Assembly: GCF_017313275.1 (NCBI RefSeq)
Contig: NZ_JAFLNM010000001.1
Coordinates: 248,001-312,000 of the forward strand
Direction: 5' to 3'
Source: Flagellimonas profundi
Lineage (GTDB): Bacteria > Bacteroidota > Bacteroidia > Flavobacteriales > Flavobacteriaceae
DNA length: 64,000 bases
Of the stretch, positions 1 through 8,285 are shown piece after piece (the stretch's first letter is position 1; the number at the start of each line of letters is the position of its first letter). Made by a program: the position numbers and the translations under genes. The notes under the pieces were generated by a model that was given only the letters and a program-made list of their open reading frames with translations, had not been told where the DNA came from and searched no databases.

Positions 1-1
1 G

Positions 2-1213
2 GAAAAAATGGATTATGTAGTGGAAAATCCTGTGGCACATACCACACCTGAGTGGTATGCAAACTCCAAAGTATATGGAAACATGGCTCCCGCCTCCGAG
101 GTACATCCAGAATTCGAAAATGCCCTTCAATATAGATTCCAATGGTGGGCATATAACCAAAAAAACGAGCCATGGTACGGCATGTTCAACTACGGGGATG
201 GCAAAAGTTATTTCTATAATGGCAAGTGGGTACAATGGACCAATAATGAACCCACGGTGGATTTCATGCTGTGGACCAATTTTATGCGTACGGGCCAACC
301 CAAATATTTTGAATTGGCCAAAGCCATGAGTAGGCACACCATGGATGTGGATAATATTCATTGGCCCAAAAAGAGAACCTATTATGGGGAGATCAACGAT
401 GCCATAGATTTTTGGGATTATGAAGATGAACCGGAGTCCACACCTTACTTAGGTATCGGCAGAAGACACGCAAATGAACATTGGTATGCACTTTTAAGCG
501 CACATGTATGGATTCAAGGATGGATCGCTGATTATTATTTGTCAGCAGACCACAGGGCATTGGAAGTGGCAAAAATGACGGGGGACACCTATATCAAAAG
601 GATTTGGGGAGAACATGATTTAAGGGGGAGACGATTGTACCTTTCTGTTTTGAACCTAGTGGAGCTCTATGATGCCACTAAATTGAAAAAATATAAAGAT
701 GAGTTGGACGAAAGAGTGCGATTGATGTTGGAGTTCCAAGAACGGCAAGGGGGGAACTTGTTGCTGGACAGATATGGATATTCCCAAACTTATGTCGCTC
801 AAGGGTTGTACAAATATCAACAGATAACAGGTGATGAAGATGTCCGTAAAGCGCTTTTGAAACATGCTAGATGGGTGCGTGATGTGCCACCATTGAACCA
901 TGAAATGGAATCCTATTTGGCCACCATTTACCCCTTGTTACTGGGATACGAAATAAGTGGTGAAAGAGTCTATTTGGACGAAGCTTTGGCCAGGGCCGAG
1001 GTACTCAAGATCGGTGAATTGCCCAAAAAGCCCGAAGCATATGAGTCTGCCGCTGCATATAGTGAGGACCTTTTGAAAATTTCCAATTTGCCCATGAGCA
1101 AGGGACGTTTTACCAATTGGCAAACCAACCAAGGGCTTCGTGTTTTTGGATGGACCCATGCCTATAATATTCCTTATTTGCTCTATTGGATGGATAAGGA
1201 AAATATCGACTAA
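2..1213 (+). CDS. Exo-rhamnogalacturonan lyase-like protein (PcRGLX/YetA type), C-terminal part, 5' truncated
   Basis: The reading frame is already open at the first complete codon, so the start lies outside the window; an in-frame ATG at 8 is probably internal. The visible ~400 residues look like the alpha/alpha-toroid C-terminal domain of PcRGLX/YetA-like proteins, with Trp/Tyr/His-rich stretches such as EPWYGMFNYGDGK, AMSRHTMDVDN and PYLGIGRRHANEHW. In the full family this follows a RIFT-barrel N-terminal domain, and some members cleave rhamnogalacturonan or related uronic-acid polymers. I recognise the family by sequence style only; the substrate is inferred. A hairpin terminator follows at 1230, and a transporter gene follows on the same strand. 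A hexuronate catabolic locus 19 kb downstream could receive its products, but it is not the same operon. Confidence 0.62.
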   Translation, partial: EKMDYVVENPVAHTTPEWYANSKVYGNMAPASEVHPEFENALQYRFQWWAYNQKNEPWYGMFNYGDGKSYFYNGKWVQWTNNEPTVDFMLWTNFMRTGQPKYFELAKAMSRHTMDVDNIHWPKKRTYYGEINDAIDFWDYEDEPESTPYLGIGRRHANEHWYALLSAHVWIQGWIADYYLSADHRALEVAKMTGDTYIKRIWGEHDLRGRRLYLSVLNLVELYDATKLKKYKDELDERVRLMLEFQERQGGNLLLDRYGYSQTYVAQGLYKYQQITGDEDVRKALLKHARWVRDVPPLNHEMESYLATIYPLLLGYEISGERVYLDEALARAEVLKIGELPKKPEAYESAAAYSEDLLKISNLPMSKGRFTNWQTNQGLRVFGWTHAYNIPYLLYWMDKENID

Positions 1214-1229
1214 ATCAGGTAATCTTCGG

Positions 1230-1267
1230 AAAGGGGACGGTGCGCCTTGGCCACTGTCCCTTTTTAT
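1230..1267 (+). terminator. Rho-independent terminator after the lyase-like gene
   Basis: A GC-containing stem (left arm AAGGGGACGGTG, right arm CACTGTCCCTT, one wobble and one bulge) is followed by TTTTTATTTG. It begins 16 bases after the stop codon of the upstream gene and ends before the transporter start. Confidence 0.6.
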
Positions 1268-1294
1268 TTGTATATCATCTAACAAAGAAGCATT

Positions 1295-2728
1295 TTGCAC
1301 AAAAAAATTGGTTTTGTATTGGGGCCGCTATTGTTTACCCTGGTTCATTTATTTTTTCGAGTGGATGGACTGCCAAAGGAGGGTCAGGATATATTGGCCG
1401 CTACTTTATGGATAGCTGTCTGGTGGGTCTTCGAGGTAATTCCCATTGCAGCAACAGCCCTACTTCCCATAATACTGTTTCCCCTTTTGGATACAATCCC
1501 CTTGGGAGATACTACAGCAAGTTATGGACATAAATATGTTTTCCTATACATGGGAGGGTTTATGTTGGCCATGGCCATTGAAAAATGGAACCTCCATAAA
1601 AGGATAGCATTAAGGATTATTTGGGTCATTGGCACCAATATGTATACGATTGTACTTGGATTCATGGTCGCAACTGCCTTCCTTTCCATGTGGATTTCGA
1701 ATACGGCTACCACGGTAATGGTGCTGCCCATGGCAATCTCTATTGTAAAGCAGGTGACGGACAATCCAAAAACCTCCAAGAATGAAAATACGGTTTTTGG
1801 CAAGTTATTGATGCTGGCCATAGCTTATGCAGCATCCATAGGTGGAATTGCTACATTGATTGGTACGCCGCCCAATTTGGTTTTTGCCGGTTTTGTCCAA
1901 GAAGCATATGGTGTGGAAATAAGTTTTTGGCAATGGATGAAATTTGGTCTTCCCATATCTACTGTGCTATTGATATTGGCATGGTTATATCTAACTCGGT
2001 TGGCCTATCCATTGGACAAGGTACATTTTCCCGGAGGGAAACAAGAAATAAAAAGGCTAATTGCTGAATTGGGACCTATGGGAAAAGAGGAAAAAATTGT
2101 ACTGTCTGTATTTATACTAACAGCCTTTTGCTGGATATCGAGATCATTTCTACTACAAAAATTTGTTCCGGGCATTGATGATACCATGATTGCCATAGGT
2201 TCGGCCATTGTGCTATTTATTCTTCCTACGGGAACTAAGGGGCGCCCCATTTTAAAATGGAGCGAAGCTGTCCGGATTCCATGGGGCATTATTCTTCTAT
2301 TCGGTGGGGGTATGGCTATTGCCAAAGGGTTTCAGGATACCGGATTAGCGGTTTATTTAGGAGGTCAGATGACATTCTTTGATGGATTTTCATTATTGGG
2401 TATTCTACTTTTAGTTGTTGCATCCATCAATTTTTTGACTGAGGTCACTTCTAATTTGGCTACTACCGCTATGATGTTGCCTGTTTTGGCACCGTTGGCC
2501 ATATCCTTGGAGATTCCACCCTTTATGCTTATGGTGGCCTGCACTACAGCAGCATCCTGTGCCTTTATGTTACCGGTGGCAACTCCGCCCAATGCGGTGG
2601 TATTCGGATCCGGTTATCTAAGGATTCCAGATATGCTAAAAACCGGTTTTTTCATGAATATATTGTCGATTTTGTTAATGGCCTTGGCCGTCTACTTTAT
2701 ACTTCCGTTGACCATGGATTTTTCCTAA
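1295..2728 (+). CDS. SLC13/DASS-family sodium:carboxylate transporter
   Basis: A 477-residue polytopic inner-membrane protein with the two pseudo-symmetric hairpin signatures of the divalent anion:sodium symporters. The first is SNTATT near residues 135-140; the second is TSNLATTAMMLPV near 385-397. It ends in the family-typical segment PVATPPNAVVFGSGYLRIPDML. Members import di- or tricarboxylates or sulfate with sodium. The frame opens with TTG at 1295 after an A-rich AACAAAGAAG leader; no ATG fits the N-terminal helix better. The second motif has Leu where many relatives have Thr (SNT), which may affect substrate choice. Substrate cannot be assigned from sequence. Confidence 0.85.
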   Translation: MHKKIGFVLGPLLFTLVHLFFRVDGLPKEGQDILAATLWIAVWWVFEVIPIAATALLPIILFPLLDTIPLGDTTASYGHKYVFLYMGGFMLAMAIEKWNLHKRIALRIIWVIGTNMYTIVLGFMVATAFLSMWISNTATTVMVLPMAISIVKQVTDNPKTSKNENTVFGKLLMLAIAYAASIGGIATLIGTPPNLVFAGFVQEAYGVEISFWQWMKFGLPISTVLLILAWLYLTRLAYPLDKVHFPGGKQEIKRLIAELGPMGKEEKIVLSVFILTAFCWISRSFLLQKFVPGIDDTMIAIGSAIVLFILPTGTKGRPILKWSEAVRIPWGIILLFGGGMAIAKGFQDTGLAVYLGGQMTFFDGFSLLGILLLVVASINFLTEVTSNLATTAMMLPVLAPLAISLEIPPFMLMVACTTAASCAFMLPVATPPNAVVFGSGYLRIPDMLKTGFFMNILSILLMALAVYFILPLTMDFS

Positions 2729-2788
2729 GCAATAGAATTGCTGTCCATTAGATGTTATTAAGGAGAAGGTTTGAAACACGAACATGAA

Positions 2789-2876
2789 TGTCCCATAGGG
2801 TGTCACGGCAATTTTATCTGCTCGTTGATCGGTGTGATCTAGGATATTGTGGATTTGGGTTCTCATCGGGCCAGTA
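2789..2876 (+). repeat. Dispersed repeat, degraded copy A
   Basis: The segment keeps TGTCCCATAGGGTGTC at its left end and GGTTCTCATCGGGCCAGTA (2858-2876) at its right end. Both match the fuller copy at 61345-61460; the middle is diverged. It lies in the gap between the transporter and the Fic gene, which otherwise holds only the Fic upstream elements. Confidence 0.5.
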
Positions 2877-2936
2877 ATAAATTTTTGAATGATAGGGAAG
2901 TCGAATTTTGGGAGGTGATTTTAAATTTCAAACACG

Positions 2937-3018
2937 GGTAAAAATTACCTCAATAGTTTAAACAAGTGTAAAAAATGGTTATTTTTACCCTTGTAATTGA
3001 TTCAAGAGTAAATTTTAC
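2937..3018 (+). promoter_or_regulatory. Three GTAAA...TTTAC-type inverted elements upstream of fic
   Basis: Within 90 bp of the Fic start there are three related inverted elements: GGTAA-AAA-TTACC at 2937-2949, GTAAAAA...TTTTTAC at 2968-2988, and GTAAA-T-TTTAC at 3008-3018, ending six bases before the ATG. GTTTAAAC (2956-2963) lies between the first two. The Fic protein has a C-terminal winged-helix-like region, so autoregulation through these sites is a reasonable inference, not shown. Confidence 0.5.
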
Positions 3019-3024
3019 CCGCAT

Positions 3025-4110
3025 ATGGTTTCTTTCGATAAAACAAAACCGTTCAACAATTTGCCTCCACTTCCACCTAAGGAAGATTTGGAGACTAAAG
3101 TCATCCTTTCTAAGACCATAACTGCAAGTAGGGCCTTGGCACAGTTAAATGGAGCCATTAGGAATTTACCAAATCCAAGCTTGTTTTTGGATAGCTTGCA
3201 TCTTCAAGAAGCCAAGGCAAGTTCTGAAATAGAAAATATCATTACAACAAATGACGATTTGTACAAGGCAGTCGTTGCAGATAAAAAATTTGATAATCCA
3301 GCAACAAAAGAGGTTATAAAATATAAGGAAGCGATATGGCTTGGGCTTCAAAGGCTTGAAGAAAAACCCTTCATCACCACTAATTTATGTGTTGAAATTG
3401 TTCAATGTATCAAACAGAATACTTCTGGAATACGGACTTCAATAGGTACGACCCTATCCAACACAAAAGGGGAAATTATCTATACACCACCTTCAGGAGA
3501 GGAAATCATACGTGAAAAAATGGCCCATCTGGAAAAGTTTATCAATCAATATGATAAGATGGACCCCTTGATTAAAATGGCCATATCCCATTATCAATTC
3601 GAGGCAATTCATCCATTTTCGGATGGCAATGGGAGAACGGGAAGGATTTTATTGTTACTGCAATTAAAATTGGAGCAACTTTTAGATATACCAGCATTGT
3701 TCTTAAGTGACTATATTATTAAGCACAAGGAATTGTACTATCAGCATTTACGAAATGTAACGGAAAAAAATAATTGGACAGACTATATCTTGTATATGCT
3801 TGATATGATCGAGCAAACATCCATTCTAGGACTCAGTCGCTTGGAATCCATTGTTGCCCTGATGGAAACCACTGGACTTAAAATAAAGGAACAATTACCC
3901 AAAGTCTATTCAAAGGATTTGGTCGAAGTCTTGTTCAAGTTACCTTATACCAAGCGCCAAAACCTTATTGATATAGGTTTGGGTACTCCTAAAACAGTTG
4001 GAAACTATTTGATGGAATTGGAAGAGCAAGGTTTTTTGAAATCTATAAAAGTTGGAAAGGAAAAATTGTATTTGAACCATGAATTGATGAAAGTCTTGGA
4101 ACAAGGATAA
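3025..4110 (+). CDS. Fic family protein (class II, N-terminal inhibitory motif)
   Basis: A 361-residue protein. The N-terminal Fic_N region begins with a PPLPP stretch. The inhibitory helix motif S-x-x-x-E-N is at 66-71 (SSEIEN). The Fic core has the full catalytic signature HPFSDGNGRTGR at 196-207. The C-terminal ~70 residues read as a winged helix (RQNLIDIGLGTPKTVGNYLM, then EEQGFLKS). Fic proteins with an intact core usually transfer AMP to protein hydroxyls; the N-terminal motif normally keeps the enzyme off by blocking ATP gamma-phosphate placement. The target is unknown. It stands alone with its own upstream repeated elements. An HTH-bearing Fic may also act as a transcriptional regulator. 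Confidence 0.85.
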   Translation: MVSFDKTKPFNNLPPLPPKEDLETKVILSKTITASRALAQLNGAIRNLPNPSLFLDSLHLQEAKASSEIENIITTNDDLYKAVVADKKFDNPATKEVIKYKEAIWLGLQRLEEKPFITTNLCVEIVQCIKQNTSGIRTSIGTTLSNTKGEIIYTPPSGEEIIREKMAHLEKFINQYDKMDPLIKMAISHYQFEAIHPFSDGNGRTGRILLLLQLKLEQLLDIPALFLSDYIIKHKELYYQHLRNVTEKNNWTDYILYMLDMIEQTSILGLSRLESIVALMETTGLKIKEQLPKVYSKDLVEVLFKLPYTKRQNLIDIGLGTPKTVGNYLMELEEQGFLKSIKVGKEKLYLNHELMKVLEQG

Positions 4111-4448
4111 TTTTACAAAGAATGCGATTTGAGCCTAAAATGAGGATTTAAATGCATAAGGTTCAAATCGGGTCAGCACATATCCAAATCATTATATGGC
4201 AAACTCTTTTATACCTATACATATGCCAGATCGATGCAAAGGAAAATCAATTCTGGAAAGGGACCGGTGAACGACCTGTAATCACAACCCCAGGAGAAAA
4301 GATAGCTATGTAATCTAAGGTGCGCTGAACAAGTACGTCCAAAGGTTCACGTTTTTATAATTATTTTAAATAAGTCTAAATAAATTTGGGGTATTGGGAA
4401 GTGGAAAATATATTTGTCCAAAATTATTAATATTAAATCTAAATAAAA
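4111..4448 (+). other. Intergenic region between fic and the iron operon, with repeat copy E
   Basis: No convincing gene is seen. It contains a fragment of the dispersed repeat, GGTTCAAATCGGGTCAGCA at 4160-4178, and its right end holds the promoter of the downstream operon. Confidence 0.5.
4375..4447 (+). promoter_or_regulatory. Bacteroidota-type promoter with two TCTAAATAAA boxes
   Basis: TTTG at 4385-4388 and TATATTTG at 4409-4416 match the Bacteroidota -33 (TTTG/TTG) and -7 (TAnnTTTG) elements with a 20-base spacer. An exact TCTAAATAAA is repeated at 4375-4384, directly before the -33, and at 4438-4447, directly before the ATG. The repeated box is a candidate operator, perhaps iron-responsive given the operon content; that link is inference. 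Confidence 0.6.
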
Positions 4449-5672
4449 ATGATTTCAAGACAAATATTGGGGGTTGCTATGGTCCTTGCCGTATTAAATT
4501 CCTGCTCAAACGACAGTTCCGATGAGGTGGATCCAATAATGGCCATCGACAATCCTGAGACCTACAACTTTCAACGAAATGGTGAAAGTTCCGTTTATTT
4601 CGGAGGACAGACCACACGAATTTTGATGGCTGAGGAAATCATTGCCAAGCTGAAGGATGAGACCGCAACGGGCGATATCCTGAAGAGCATGTATGCTCAT
4701 CAAGAGGGAGGAACGGATTTTACAAATGCCGATCTGAACGCTTCCAACAAAAACCTAAAAGGTAAAACCGCTGCGTCATTTGATTTCTATTCCAATAATG
4801 CAACAGATCAGGCCTTGATCAGGGCAGATTTCGAAAATTGGATTCAGGTCCAGGTAGATGAGGTGTACCCCAACTGGAATACAGCAGCCTCTGCAGGAGT
4901 AGCTGGACAAATTGCCGATGGTTCTTCTACCAGGTACGTCACGGGCAAAGGATTGGAAATGAATCAAGTATTCAATAAGTCATTGATAGGGGCCTTGATG
5001 GTCGATCAGATCTTGAACAACTACATCAGTAATCGGTATTTGGATGCCGGGAACCAAAAATCGGACAATGATGAAGGAATATTGGTAGAGGGGCGTAACT
5101 ATACCACTATGGAACACTATTGGGATGAGGCATATGGCTACGCTTTTGGTGCATCACAGGATGTGGCCGATCCACGCCCGACCGTCGGTAGTGACGACGA
5201 GTTCTTGAATGAATATATAGGTGTTGTAGATCAGGACATTGATTTCCAGGGTATTGCCGATGACATATTCCAAGCCTACAAATTGGGACGTGCGGCCATA
5301 GTGGCCAAAGACTATACCGTGCGTGATGAACAGTCTGAAATCTTGAGGGGGTTGATATCCAAGGTGATCGCGATTCGGGCCGTACACTACCTACAGCAAG
5401 GCAAAAACATCTTGGAACAACCGGACCCAAATATTGGGGGTGTCTTTCATGACCTTTCCGAAGCCTATGGATTTATCTATAGTCTTCAATTTACGCGTAT
5501 GCCCAATTCAGACGAACCGTATTTTACCAAATCCGAAGTGGATGCATTCCTGGCAGATCTTCTTGATGATGGGGCTGACGGATTATGGGACGTGACACCG
5601 GAGACCCTGGATGCCATCTCCATATCTATTGCCGAAAGGTTTGAGTTCACATTGGAACAGGCGGCTGATTAA
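4449..5672 (+). CDS. DUF4856-domain lipoprotein
   Basis: A 407-residue secreted lipoprotein: residues 1-19 form a signal peptide with lipobox LNSC (Cys19), then a Ser/Asp-rich linker. The body, with segments such as TYNFQRNGESSVYFGGQT near the start and HYWDEAYGYAFGA in the middle, is the pattern of DUF4856 proteins. These occur beside imelysins in Bacteroidota and are thought to belong to the same helical superfamily. Here it is first in a four-gene unit (DUF4856, imelysin, HTTM, TonB receptor) whose make-up suggests outer-surface capture of iron or a related nutrient. No biochemical activity is known to me. The ATG follows an A-rich leader, and a promoter lies just upstream. Confidence 0.75.
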   Translation: MISRQILGVAMVLAVLNSCSNDSSDEVDPIMAIDNPETYNFQRNGESSVYFGGQTTRILMAEEIIAKLKDETATGDILKSMYAHQEGGTDFTNADLNASNKNLKGKTAASFDFYSNNATDQALIRADFENWIQVQVDEVYPNWNTAASAGVAGQIADGSSTRYVTGKGLEMNQVFNKSLIGALMVDQILNNYISNRYLDAGNQKSDNDEGILVEGRNYTTMEHYWDEAYGYAFGASQDVADPRPTVGSDDEFLNEYIGVVDQDIDFQGIADDIFQAYKLGRAAIVAKDYTVRDEQSEILRGLISKVIAIRAVHYLQQGKNILEQPDPNIGGVFHDLSEAYGFIYSLQFTRMPNSDEPYFTKSEVDAFLADLLDDGADGLWDVTPETLDAISISIAERFEFTLEQAAD

Positions 5673-5774
5673 AACGTATTGGTAATGTTGGACAGTAGCG
5701 GATGTTGGTGAATTTCCGGTTCATTGACTATCTTCGCACAATGTTTAATTGGAATAATTAAAAATAATTATAAG

Positions 5775-6917
5775 ATGGGTAGAAAATGGGTTGTTGTCAT
5801 AACGTTGACTTGGTTGGTGTGCGCTTGCTCTTCCGATAGTTCGGATATTCCTTCCCATGATAACGGTATTGATCAGGGTACTGACCTTTCCTTCGATAGA
5901 AAGGCCATGTTGGTCAACTGGACGGACAATATTATTGTTCCCTCCTACAAGGCCTTGCAAAGCGATATCATCGAGCTGAAAACCGCCTTCGAAGCATTTG
6001 TCACCGTTAAAAACGTGGATAATCTCGCGATCTTTAGGCAAGCTTGGGCAGATGCTTATTTGTCTTGGCAGGGTGTTGCCATGTTTGAGATAGGTCCCGC
6101 CGAGGCCAATGGCTATCGTTTGAACATGAACACTTTTCCTACCGATACCACCTTGATTGCCTCTTTCATCGATTCTGGAAGCTATGACCTTTCCTTGTCC
6201 TCGAATAGGGACGCAAAGGGCTTCCCGGCATTGGATTACCTTTTGAACGGTCTGGAGGACACTGACGATGCATTGGTGGCCAGATGGACCGAGGGTGCCG
6301 AAGCAGAGAATACCATGGACTTGATCGATGCCATATTGACGGATATGGTATCCTTGACCGATGCCGTGGTTTCCGGATGGGAGGATGGTTATCGCAATAC
6401 CTTTGTGGAAAATGATGGATCATCCGCTACGGCCTCCGTGGACCGTTTTGTGAACGATTACATCTTTTATTACGAAAGGTTCTTGAGGGCTGGAAAGATG
6501 GGTATCCCGTTGGGTGTGTTCTCGGGTACACCGCAGCCCGGAACCCTGGAGGTATATTACAGGCCAGAGCTCGGTAAATCAATGTTTTTGGCCGGAATGG
6601 GTGCCGTTCAGGATTTTTTCAACGGAAAGCATTATGGCTCCAATGCCTCTGGGGAGAGCCTTGCATCCTATTTAGATGACCTGAACACATTGAAGAACGG
6701 TGATGATCTATCCCAATTGATCAATGACCAATTTGATCTTGCCAGGGGGATGGTACAGGAATTGGGAAGCTTTAGGGAAGAAATCGAACTAAATTCGCCC
6801 CCCAGGGACATGTTACTTGCGTATGACGAAGTACAGCGCATAGTCCCTTACTTCAAAGTGGATATGGTGTCGGCCATGAGCATCAGTATCGATTTTGTAG
6901 ATGCCGACGGTGATTAA
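5775..6917 (+). CDS. Imelysin-family (peptidase M75-like) lipoprotein
   Basis: The ATG at 5775 is chosen over an upstream in-frame ATG at 5724 because it begins a standard lipoprotein signal (MGRKWVVVITLTWLVCAC). The mature part has imelysin features: an N-terminal helical region with AWADAYLSWQGVAMFEIGP, and KGFPALDYLLNGL near residue 149. The latter sits where classical imelysins carry the GxHxxE metal motif; here His is Pro and Glu is Asp, so that site is degenerate. Imelysins are envelope proteins linked to iron uptake. The stop codon abuts the next ATG (6918), indicating translational coupling. Peptidase activity should not be assumed. Confidence 0.85.
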   Translation: MGRKWVVVITLTWLVCACSSDSSDIPSHDNGIDQGTDLSFDRKAMLVNWTDNIIVPSYKALQSDIIELKTAFEAFVTVKNVDNLAIFRQAWADAYLSWQGVAMFEIGPAEANGYRLNMNTFPTDTTLIASFIDSGSYDLSLSSNRDAKGFPALDYLLNGLEDTDDALVARWTEGAEAENTMDLIDAILTDMVSLTDAVVSGWEDGYRNTFVENDGSSATASVDRFVNDYIFYYERFLRAGKMGIPLGVFSGTPQPGTLEVYYRPELGKSMFLAGMGAVQDFFNGKHYGSNASGESLASYLDDLNTLKNGDDLSQLINDQFDLARGMVQELGSFREEIELNSPPRDMLLAYDEVQRIVPYFKVDMVSAMSISIDFVDADGD

Positions 6918-8285
6918 ATGGCGCTGATTCCAAGAACATATCTCACAAGAAATACGGAGGCCGCCCCTTTGGCGGTCTTTCGAATTTGCTTTGGAATTGT
7001 TATGTTTGTTGGGATTCTCCGTTTTTGGGCCAATGGTTGGATTGAAAAATTATATCTAGAGCCCCGATTTCATTTTTCATATTATGGCTTTGAATGGATA
7101 AAGCCCTTGGGTACGGGGACTTACTTCCTATTTGTCCTCTGTGCTTTATCTACCATGGGAATTGCCTTGGGATATAGATATAGGATCTCCATAATCGTGT
7201 TCTTTTTGTCCTTTACCTATATCGAACTGATGGACAAAACCACCTATTTGAACCATTATTACTTTATTAGTATACTGTCCTTTTTAATGATGTTCCTCCC
7301 GGCCAATGTATATTATTCGGTGGATGCCAAAAAGGGCTATGTACAAACGCGTCAATTGATACCAAGATGGACCGTCGACAGTATCAAACTTCTTTTGGGC
7401 ATTGTTTATATCTATGCGGGATTGGCCAAACTCAATTCGGATTGGTTGATGGAAGCCGTTCCACTCAAGATTTGGTTGCCCTCCAAGTTCGATCTGCCCC
7501 TGATCGGGGATTGGTTGTCCAAGGAATGGGTTCAATATGGATTCAGTTGGGGAGGTGCCCTTTATGATTTGACGATACCTTTCCTGTTGCTTTATGGAAG
7601 GACCAGGTATTTCGGGTTTTTCCTGGTCGTATTTTTTCATGTGCTGACCCGGGTTTTGTTTCCCATTGGGATGTTCCCTTACATCATGATTGTATCCGCG
7701 CTCATATTTTTTGATGCCAGCCTGCACCATAGGGTTTTGGAGCTCTTATCAAGGATCTTGGGAATCGTCAAGAGTAAATTCGATAATGGCAAGGCCTTTG
7801 TTCCCAAGGCCGGCTTTATGACACACATAAAATATGGTACAATCGCTCTATTTTTCATGGTTCAACTATTGTTGCCATGGCGATACCTGTTGTATCCAGG
7901 CGAACTGTTCTGGACGGAAGAAGGTTATAGGTTTTCATGGCGGGTAATGCTCATGGAGAAATCAGGCTATGCCCAGTTCAAGATTGTGGACAAAGTTACC
8001 CAGAAGTGGTTTTACGTCGACAACAGTGATTTTTTGACCCCGTTCCAGGAAAAACAAATGGCATTCCAACCGGATTTTATCGTTCAATATGCACATTACC
8101 TTAAAAATCATTTTGAAAAGGACGGGCATCAAAATATCGCGGTCTACGTGGAATCGTGGGTTTCGCTTAACGGGCGCCTGAGTCAACCTTTTATCGATCC
8201 AAAGGTGGATTTAACTAAAGAAAAGGATATATGGGAACACAAAACATGGATATTACCATTTAATGATGAGATCAAGGGCATATAG
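6918..8285 (+). CDS. HTTM-domain (vitamin K gamma-carboxylase-like) membrane protein
   Basis: A 455-residue protein with several membrane helices in its N-terminal two thirds and a hydrophilic C-terminus. Typical HTTM segments are RNTEAAPLAVFRICFG at the start, LMDKTTYLNHYYF, and IYAGLAKLNSDWL in the middle. HTTM proteins resemble the membrane part of vitamin K-dependent gamma-glutamyl carboxylase; their bacterial role is unclear. The gene starts directly on the imelysin stop and overlaps the TonB receptor start by 23 bases, so the four genes are clearly one operon. It probably acts in the inner membrane in processing or transfer of the imported nutrient. Confidence 0.85.
   Translation: MALIPRTYLTRNTEAAPLAVFRICFGIVMFVGILRFWANGWIEKLYLEPRFHFSYYGFEWIKPLGTGTYFLFVLCALSTMGIALGYRYRISIIVFFLSFTYIELMDKTTYLNHYYFISILSFLMMFLPANVYYSVDAKKGYVQTRQLIPRWTVDSIKLLLGIVYIYAGLAKLNSDWLMEAVPLKIWLPSKFDLPLIGDWLSKEWVQYGFSWGGALYDLTIPFLLLYGRTRYFGFFLVVFFHVLTRVLFPIGMFPYIMIVSALIFFDASLHHRVLELLSRILGIVKSKFDNGKAFVPKAGFMTHIKYGTIALFFMVQLLLPWRYLLYPGELFWTEEGYRFSWRVMLMEKSGYAQFKIVDKVTQKWFYVDNSDFLTPFQEKQMAFQPDFIVQYAHYLKNHFEKDGHQNIAVYVESWVSLNGRLSQPFIDPKVDLTKEKDIWEHKTWILPFNDEIKGI

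Noticed and set aside
4150-4185. GGTTCAAATC looks like the T-loop of a tRNA 3' end.
   Set aside because: The flanking bases do not pair as a T-stem, no acceptor, D or anticodon arms are found, and the same core occurs in the dispersed repeat, so this is a repeat fragment.
5107-5430. Long open frame on the minus strand inside the DUF4856 gene.
   Set aside because: It lies wholly opposite a well-supported lipoprotein gene, is rich in Arg/Pro/His from antisense codons, and has no recognisable family.
6190-6260. Imelysin annotated as an active M75 peptidase.
   Set aside because: The GxHxxE position reads GFPALD, lacking the His and Glu, so peptidase activity is not supported by the sequence.
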